Positions 56,667-64,000 of a stretch of DNA of 64,000 nucleotides are shown here, piece after piece. Position 1 is the stretch's first letter, and each line of letters begins with the position of its first letter. Origin of the DNA: Heterobasidion occidentale (taxonomy: Eukaryota; Basidiomycota; Agaricomycetes; Russulales; Bondarzewiaceae); NCBI GenBank assembly GCA_039111635.1, contig JBCAQO010000014.1, forward strand, positions 1,116,001-1,180,000, written 5' to 3'. The notes beneath the pieces were generated by a model. That model had not been told where the DNA came from. It ran no database searches and saw only the letters and a list, made by a program, of their open reading frames with translations. Made by a program: the position numbers and the translations under genes.

Positions 56667-59423
56667 TCAGTAGCCCTCGTCGTCGCTGGACTCCCCGAGG
56701 CCAAAGATCTCTTCAGTGTCCGTGCTCTCCCCAGCGCTGCTCAGCCTCTCGTCGCCGCTGTCGTACCCGCGGGGGATGTCCTCGTCGACATGCTGAAAGG
56801 AGACGAGCCTCCGCATCTCGGCCACGCCCCACATCCAACTGCGGTCGTTGTCGGGCTCCGAGCCCACGGAGCCCACGAGCCGTCGCCGCTTGAAGGTGCC
56901 GAACCGGTCGACGGACCCAGACGAGGCGGAGCCCAGGTCCTCTTCGTCCCCAGGCTCGGGCTTCCCGTCGTAGATGGTGGCGCCTGTCACCGAGGGCGGG
57001 GTGAGCATGTCCGAGGGCGGCGAGAGCGAGGGGGAGCGCGGGGGGGAAGAGGAGAAGTCGGATTGGAAGGAGGATTGGGAGCGCTTGCGCTTCAACCCGC
57101 GGGGACTCGAGCCAGAGCGGGCAGACGGAGTCGCCTCCCGCTCCGGGGTTGGCTCTCGCCCTGGGGTGGCCTCCTGTTCCTGAGTGAGATCCTCAAGGGC
57201 AGAGGGTGAGGGTGAGGCGGGGAAGGACACAGGGAACTGGGGTGGGCTATTGCTCCAGCTGTCATTGCTTCAAGCGGACCGACGTCGCGCATTAGCTCGT
57301 GACGGGACCGGTCTAGGCAGGGACTCACCTCGAGCCCTTGTTCGTGTCCGAGTACACTTGGTCAAAGCGCGACCAAGGCTTGGGAGATATGGGCATTGGC
57401 CCTCCGGCCTCCTCCTCGTCGACAGAGTTCGGCGAGCCTGGATGGACCTGCGAGTCGTCGTGTTCCGGTCCATCGTTCTCGCGGGGCGGACTCGCCTCAC
57501 GATTGTCCTCGGGGGCCATGGCCGACTCGCGGCTGTCCTCAGGGGCCATGGTCGACTCACGGTTGTCCTCACGAGCCATGGCCGACTCGCGGTTGTCCTC
57601 CCGGGGCGGGCTCGCCTCACGAGCGTCCTCACGGCCCATAGCCGACTCGCGGTTGTCCTCGCGAGACATGCCCGCCTCATCGTCGGTGGGAGCATGGGGC
57701 GCGACAGCGCCCGCCTCGGACACCGCGATGGCTTCCGCCTCCACGCCTCTAGGAGATGCTGGCGCTGGCGGCAACGATGCTGCCTGGAGGTCCAGGGAAT
57801 CCAGGATCTCTTGACCCGCTCTGACCAGTCCTGGAGAAGCGGCTTGCCTCGACGCGCGATTGTCCGTCTCCTCGACGGGCCTCTCTTCCACGACCCGGTG
57901 CTCCGCTGCCACCTGTGCGCCTTCGCCGTGCCCCCGTCGCCAGCTGTCTTCGCCGGCCGCCTGCCCCACCTCGCCGCTGCCAGAGTTGCGCACAAAGCGC
58001 GTCAGCATCTCCTGCAAGCGCATTCTGTGCACCCCCTCCGCGCGCACTTGATCCCGGTAGCGCGTCACCTGGTCATTTAGGTGATCTGCAGCCTGCGCGA
58101 TCCCCGGCAGCATGTTGGCTGTGGCCTGGTTCAACTCGGCCACATATTGCATCGTCTCCGTCAGCTGCCGCATAGCCGCCGTGTCCGCGACATTCTCCCC
58201 CCTGCCTGTGCGGCTCCCCATGCCGAACGACAGAGGAACCGGCTGAATTAGGGGGTAGGTCTGGGGAGGCGGGTATCCATTGGAGTCGTGACTCCATTGG
58301 GGGAGGGCCCCGGAGTAGGGCGGCAGGTGAAGGGGAGGCAGGTGAGGGTAGTGAGGGCCTGCGTACGATTGATGGACGGGGGGAGGCTGGCTTGGGGGGT
58401 AGAGCGAGGAATACGGGTTTGGATTGGGGTACCACTGGGACTGGGGGTACGGCTGGACGTATGGCTGTGGGGCGGGTTGCGGCTGAGGAGGGAGGTGGTA
58501 GCGCGACTGTGAAAATTGGGCTGGTCCGTGGGCGAATGGTGGCGGCGTCGCAGGGCGGTACACCGGCGAGCGGGTATCACGGTGCGTCGACCTCGGCCGA
58601 CGCATTGGTGAGCGCATACCTGTGTAGGAAATATCCTCCATGGTGAGAAATGAAAGAGGAAGTATACTCTTTTCGGATGTACGTACCCCGATCGCTCTCG
58701 CGTTCTGCGTTCGCCGGCATGATCCCGTCGCCGTGCGGTGCTGGCGCTGGATGTGGCTCGAATGAGGAGCCACCGGCGGGAAAGGGGGCTTGTGGCATCG
58801 GACCTAGCTCTCAGTCAGCGAGGTGGTGCGAATATCATTCGAGAGGAACATACCAGCGTTCGCCTGAGGAATGGGCGAGTCATGAGTGGCAGAGCGGCTA
58901 CGGCCGACACCAGTGCGGAAGCGCGGTGGCATGACAGGGGTAGCGTCCGGCCGAGACAATGGAGAGGGAATATCAGACATCGGGGAAGCAACCTCGCGTC
59001 TGGGAGATTGTGGCCCAGCAGCGGGACGAGAAGCATGACGGGAGCCAGTTGCGGGGGAAGGTGGTGGCATCACGCCCCTGGGAACAGAGGGACCTGCGAC
59101 GTTTTGGGAGGGAAGGGGAGCGAGAATGGGTTCGCGGGGGCGCGTGGTCCTCCTCGTTTGTGAGGGCGCGCTGCTACATACGCGTCCCGCTCGCGTCAGA
59201 GGAGACATTTCACGACCCATAAATGAAAGACTTACGGTACGCCATCTGGGTACCTGTCGAGGAGGTCTTGGATTATGGTGACCTTCTTTCTGTTGGCTTT
59301 GACGCCATGGGACTGATATGTAGAGGTCAGCGGCAGTAATGATCGAAATGCTGGAGAGGGGAATACCTGTGCAAGCTTTTGGAGCTTGGGATAAGTAAGT
59401 TGGTGGAGGGCAGTGGCATCCAT
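56667..59423 (-). CDS. SAP-type Pro/Ser-rich nuclear protein with 10-residue repeats
   Basis: Paralogue of the SAP gene at 53823-55401, with the same split first motif: exon 1 at 59423-59367 is MDATALHQLTYPKLQKLAQ and exon 2 continues SHGVKANRKKVTIIQDLLDR. The following acceptor (CGTATGTAG near 59172) was chosen because it restores VPPSAPSQTRRTT. A Pro-rich region (PYVQPYPQSQWYPNPNPYSS) leads into a predicted coiled region (AELNQATANMLPGIAQAADH, then VHRMRLQEMLTRF). Next come about seven repeats of ten residues of the type REDNRESAMA near 57480-57670. The C-terminus is acidic/Ser-rich with KRKRSQ and KRRRLVG nuclear-type signals. About 800 residues. All splices in phase and no frame break. 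Function unknown; DNA binding is inferred from the SAP-like motif. Confidence 0.75.
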
Positions 59424-60248
59424 TGTGCTGCAGTGTGGAGGGACGAGTGAGGATGGTGGGAGGTGGATACGAGTTGAGAGTGCAGGTGAAAGTGAAGGAG
59501 GAAGGAGAGCGCGACCAAGCCAACTAAATAGTCACGGAATTCAAGGTCAGCCGTGCCACACACCTATGAACCACAGCAGAACAATGGCTCCAATCGCGTG
59601 TGTGGCGTGTCAACGCGTAGAGTGGCGAGTTGGAGGCGGTGGCTCTCCAGGTGGAATTTCAAAATCTCGCCGCCACGCGACAAAGGTGTGCCGCAGCTCC
59701 CGCTGCCTCCCGCATTCAACGGCGGTCGGCGGGCAACAGGAATTCAAAGAGATGAAGTACAAAAGATGGGTATCCTCAATGCACAAGACATCCAAGTGGA
59801 GCGTCCCAGTTTGTCGTGTTGTCTTGCTCATGTTGCGGAGGCAGCGGCCCGCCATAGCCTTCAGTCTCCGACTCTTCCAAAGGCTGCGACTCGGCAATCT
59901 GGAATATCTTATGTGGTTGGACACCGCAGTCACCACTTGATGTCGCAATCAAAGCACCCGGAGAGGAATTGAAGGCGAGCCCAATCTTTGAGGGCCCAGC
60001 CGACAACACAAGACATGTATTCGACATCGTCGACACGCCGTCAGAAAGATATGATAAGTAGGTAGCTTCTTGAAGACAACAAGACAAAGTCATAACATGC
60101 GGAGAGGATATGACAGCAATATAAGCCTAATTTACAGCACATAACGTCCGAACGCTCGGTTTATATACATACCCACATTCCGAACACGAGGTGCTGTTTT
60201 GCACCCGTTAGAGATTGCACCTCCCGACCATCGATCGCCTACTTGAAT
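59424..60248. other. Interval between second SAP gene and NAB2
   Basis: About 820 bases. A minus-strand frame at 59776-60093 (MTLSCCLQEATYLSYLSDGV, HKIFQIAESQPLEESETEGY) is open for about 105 codons but has no domain I know and no splice support. Not called as a gene. Confidence 0.35.
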
Positions 60249-62441
60249 CTATGCAGCGATCGCCACCGGCTTCGAATCATCCTTCTTCCCCCCAGCAGCG
60301 GCCTCCGCTTGCTTGACCGCCGCTTCGGCCTGAATTTTCTTCTCTTCGATCTCCTTCACCTTTTGCTCCAGCGCTTCCTTGCTCCCAGGCTTGTTGAAGG
60401 TCACGCTGCGATGGTGACTCGCGCCTCCCATGGTTCCTGTCTGAGGCGTGGACACGTTCACGATGGGAGCGGTTGTCGAAAGCCCTCGATGGAATGCTGT
60501 TGGAAGTACTCGTCCTTCGGGGTGTTGGAATGGACACGAAGCACGAGTGCAGCCAGATCCAAACCGACACGGCGTAGCAAGGTGGGTGCCCTTGTTGACC
60601 GGATGCTGGAAGGTACACCCTTGGCGGGTGCATGCAGCTCCATATCGGCAAGCAACAGCTCCAGAAGTAGGCGCAGCGAGAGGAGGTTTTGCCTGTTCTA
60701 CAACTGCGTATGAAATCTCAATTTACATGACATCCAGCAAAAGATTAGTGAGAAACGCACCTGCTTGTGGATTGACGGCAGCAGGGCTGACGTGCGCCTT
60801 GATGCAATCTTTATCCTTGCAGTTTTTCCCCGCTTCACAGGCCTCATTGCTTAACACCATACCACTCTCTGCAGTAGCGACTGGCGACGGATGAGACCAT
60901 CGACAATGGGCGTTTGTACACTTCAACGCGTATTTACACAGCGTTGGAGACTGTGGACGGTCAGGGATCGCGAATGCAGGTCGAGGGGGTTGAGGCGTGG
61001 TAGGGACTGGAGCAGCGACCACCGGCGCTTCAGTTGTGTTTGGGGGTATTGGCTTTGAAGGCTCTGCATTGACCACATGCTGAGAAGCTGTGGATGCTTT
61101 CTCGGTATTCGTAATGGCTTCCGAGCGCCCAGTATGCGACGAAGATGGTTGTCCTCTTCCACGGCCAAACCCTCTTCCTCCTCTTCCGGATCCACGATTT
61201 CTCTCGCCACCACCACCGACCATCTGTTGCGGCTGTCCCGGACCCTGAAACCCTTGCATACCGTTGAACATCCCCATATCTGGCATTCCTCCTTGCATGG
61301 GGAATCCACCGCCGAACTGACCCTGCGCGGGATTGAGCATCCCCAAGCTCGTTGCCATCTGTGCCATGAGCGCCATTTGGTTCATCATCATCTCCTGCAA
61401 CATCATAGGATTCGCAGACCCTCCCATACCCATTTGAGCAGCCATCGCATTCATGTCCATACCATTTTGTGGCAGGAAACCCGCAGCAAGCGCAGCTTGC
61501 ATATTTGGATCGGCAGAGGCATTGGTGATACTGTCGATCCGCTGCTGGATGTCATCCCTATTCGCTCTGCCTCCTGCTGGACCCCCGACCCTCTCCAACA
61601 AACTTCTGGGGCCACCGTGCCCATGCCCAAGCTGCCCATCCCGCAGCATCGCCCTCGGCCCCACAGGAACATCGGTACGTCGTATCTTGTTTGGTCCTGG
61701 CGAAGGTGAACGAGCGGACGCAGAGCGTTTCTGCGCTGTCGGAGAATGAGAGGGGATAGCTTGAGAGATCGCTTGCTGATACAGAGGAGCGCCATTACGA
61801 GGGCCACTTGGTGGGTTTCTTCGGAGTGGTTCGGCGGGGATGTGGGGGGCAGCTTCGCGAGTGGGAGTTTCGGAAGGAAGAGAGGGTACCGGTTCGTGGG
61901 AGGGCTCAAGATCAGATGCCGCGTCTTTTGGTGCGCCCTTGGCTGCTTCTGAAAACAGCCAATCTGTGAAGCTTCGTTCTACAAACAAACAGGATTAATG
62001 ACTGGTCGTCGCTCAATGCATATCGTGCCTCACCGAAGTCTGCACCTATCACTATTGCGAAATAAGATATAGTGAATGATAGAGATGAAGAAGTAACGGC
62101 CACTCACAGTCCTCGAGTTCAACTGATATCTGGGCTAAAAGACGAGTCGTCAGCTGCTTTTCTGGTGCTCTCGACATTACACACACCAGCTGTCTTGTTG
62201 TTTATGATCATTATAGTGATGTATTCCGCCATGACAGGATCTATAAAACCTCATGAGCCATGGAACCAGGACATCTTCGCATAAAACACACCAGCATCAG
62301 GACTGTAACCTCGTTTCATAAGCTCATCCTGAATAGAATTCTATTTGGCGCGTCAGCCCAGCCATGTAACAAAGATACCTCGATGGTACGCACCTGCAAA
62401 GCGGTTGCCCGCTCTGTACCGATAGTAAGACCGAAAACCAT
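60249..62441 (-). CDS. NAB2: NAB2-type poly(A) RNA-binding protein
   Basis: Nuclear poly(A)-binding protein of the Nab2/ZC3H14 family, acting in mRNA 3' processing and export. The N-terminal PWI-like fold is spread over small exons: MVFGLTIGTERATALQ, DELMKRGYSPDA, DPVMAEYITIMIINNKTA, AQISVELEDLIGADF and ERSFTDWLFSEAAKG. A large exon, about 61980-60760, carries a Met/Gly-rich region (MAAQMGMGGSANPMMLQEMM) and an RGG-type stretch (RGSGRGGRGFGRGRGQ). Four tandem Cys3-His zinc knuckles follow: CKYALKCTNAHCRWSH, CEAGKNCKDKDCIKAH, CRYGAACTRQGCTFQH and CRFGSGCTRASCPFQH. A C-terminal coiled coil (KEALEQKVKEIEEKKIQAEA) ends the protein. All splices in phase and no frame break. Yeast Nab2 has more knuckles, so further degenerate ones may exist. 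Confidence 0.9.
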
Positions 62442-63022
62442 GTTGGCAGAGTAAGTCGTTGTGCTTGTGCTGGTCGAGCTTCAACCAGGCTGTTCACCAG
62501 CGTCCAGCGGATTATGTCACTCAAGCGTGACATAACCAAAATAGGTTTTAGTCCTGCAGTCCGTAAGAATTTCTCGAATGTGCGCCCCTGCGCCAAGGAA
62601 GCTCAAACTATCATCATCGTAACGCCAGACGGTAGAACACAAGAGGATGTGTACATGTATGGTTTTAGATGTTCTTTCAAATCTGAGAACTGAGTGACGA
62701 GCGTCTCTTAGTTTGACAGGAACCCAACATTCTACTCAGTCATTCTAGGATACCTATTCTTCCCCGACACGGTGCTCCTTCCCCCTAACAGAGTTCACGA
62801 TGGCAGAAGAAAGACTCACGATTTTTCGACAAAATGCGCGTGCAGATTCTCTTCTCACTACATGGACTCTCGAAAAGAAAGCGCGTTGGAACGCATCGGT
62901 GCCCATATGACAAGTACTGTACACTGCAATACTGCTTGAAAACACTCTTGTGCAACCCCACCGGAGAACAAACAGACTACACTACCAAGGTGAAAATAAT
63001 ATCAGTGCACTGTCTACTTGCT
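62442..63022. other. Interval between NAB2 and the deaminase gene
   Basis: About 580 bases that should hold the NAB2 promoter and the deaminase terminator. No other feature seen. Confidence 0.45.
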
Positions 63023-64000
63023 TCAGGTCAGGATCGACTTGTCGTACTCTTCCAAAGACTCCTCCGAGCCCGAACTTTCATCGCCACTCGAAACCAGTTC
63101 GTGATAGATCCTCTTCGAATCTGGGTACAGCCACGAGAGTGTATTCGCCAGACGTGCTTGAACCTGGCGTATCACAGCCTTATCGACACCAGCCCCGTGT
63201 GTTGCAGCGTCGCCTGGAAGCGCCCAGGTCGCGCATGGCCTGCTGTGACATCCATTCGTTATCCATCCCGTCCCAAACTGCTCGTTATATGCGTCTATCC
63301 AAAGGGTGCAGCAGAAACAGCTCCGCTTGCTACGCCCAATAGCATGCTGGTCCGATCCATCAAGGGGCCGGCGAAGGTGTGTATGCGACGACGGCGACGA
63401 CAATGGCTTGCTGAAATGCAGAATGATACGGATCTCGGCGTGGATGCACGTGTTGATGGGCCGCTGATGTTCCCAATTGCTACGCACCCCGGGAAAGCTC
63501 ATCGCGAGTTCCTGCAAAGCCTCTGGGGACGGAGGGGTTGCAGCATCACACGCACGCTGCACGGCCTCCACGTAGTCCTCGCAGAGATAAACCTGACCCT
63601 CTCCCGAGCCAACGAAGGTATCGCCGACCCAGCGATACGGGATCCGCCCATCCGGGAACCATTTTTTGCCATCTTGACGAGCTGTGTGACGCCGCCAAAG
63701 TATTGACACACTTTCGTCAGACGCCGCTTCAACCTCTTGGCCCTCTCACTGCGTGCGGAATTCAAGGGGTGACGATTTTCGCAAAGGAGTTTCAAGAAGG
63801 GAGAATGAAGAAGGGTTTTCCCAAAATTGTCGAGCACCGAGTACCGCATCGTTGATTTATCGACATCATCTGGGTCTAATGGGGAAGCGGATATTTCAGA
63901 CAGATGGAGGATGAGGTTGCTGATAATTGTCGAGAATTCTGGCTCTTCGCCTTTGGATGGTCGTCGGTGAATAGGGGAATAAGGGAGCTCTTTTTCAACA
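63023..64000 (-). CDS. OTT_1508-like zinc deaminase (5' end beyond window), one frame break
   Basis: Fungal member of the nucleic-acid/nucleotide deaminase superfamily. The zinc-binding pair is visible: INTCIHAEIRIILHF (His-Ala-Glu, catalytic Glu) and IGRSKRSCFCCTLWIDAYN (Cys-x-x-Cys). GTGWITNGCHSRPCATWALP follows, a strand typical of the OTT_1508-like clade, which is expanded in mushrooms. The upstream part (LPYSPIHRRPSKGEEPEFS, MRYSVLDNFGKTLLHSPFLK) is open to the right edge and resembles the helical N-terminal region of those proteins. The frame breaks at a run of six A (minus strand) at 63662-63667; a seventh A joins VKMAKK to WFPDGRIPYRWVGDTFVGSG. An acidic tail, SSGSEESLEEYDKSILT, ends the protein. 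Substrate unknown. Confidence 0.8.

Overview
The window is nuclear DNA of a filamentous basidiomycete, most likely a mushroom-forming agaricomycete. Genes are densely packed on both strands and broken by many 48-75 base GT-AG introns, with a few GC-AG introns. The recognisable proteins are fungal: HRD3/SEL1, FCF1, DRS1, NAB2, CPA2, a GH16 glucanase, phenylalanine ammonia-lyase, a fructosyl-amino-acid oxidase and an OTT_1508-like deaminase. There are no bacterial operons, CRISPR arrays or intact transposons that I can see.

Layout. 1-12.4 kb: 3' part missing HRD3 (-), a DEK_C/SWIB chromatin protein (+), FCF1 (-) sharing a short divergent promoter with a large acidic nuclear protein (+), and a multi-pass membrane protein (+). 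12.5-21.5 kb: an unidentified minus-strand gene, a SurE-like phosphatase (+), a secreted GH16 glucanase (-), a membrane-anchored methyltransferase (+) and the ribosome-biogenesis helicase DRS1 (+). 22-25.7 kb: a D-2-hydroxyacid dehydrogenase and an F-box/ankyrin-like protein. 26-38.3 kb: four consecutive minus-strand units with a metabolic theme: an NRPS-like adenylation-thiolation-reductase enzyme, a decayed copy of its reductase domain, a flavin amine oxidase, and phenylalanine ammonia-lyase. PAL makes cinnamate and A-T-R enzymes reduce carboxylic acids, so a small aryl-acid pathway is possible, but this is inference. 38.3-46.4 kb is gene-poor apart from a DUF1917 protein. 46.4-59.5 kb is visibly GC-rich: CPA2 (arginine-specific carbamoyl-phosphate synthase large chain) with a 15-nt microexon, then a decaying tandem array, then two paralogous SAP-type genes that flank a tandem pair of tRNA-Leu genes. 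59.5-64 kb: NAB2 and the 3' part of an OTT_1508-like deaminase gene.

The main technical observation is that eight otherwise well-conserved genes carry at least fifteen apparent frame breaks. Fourteen are restored by adding back one base, often in a run of identical bases, and one (FCF1) by adding back two. Other genes in the window, including GH16, SurE, DRS1, PAL, the amine oxidase, NAB2 and the second SAP gene, read through perfectly. The simplest explanation is base-dropping in the assembly, although real pseudogenisation cannot be excluded from sequence alone.

The most unusual biology is (1) the SAP gene whose last coding segment is repeated three times inside the gene and then about five more times as decaying copies downstream, (2) the PAL/carboxylate-reductase/amine-oxidase neighbourhood, and (3) the deaminase gene at the right edge.
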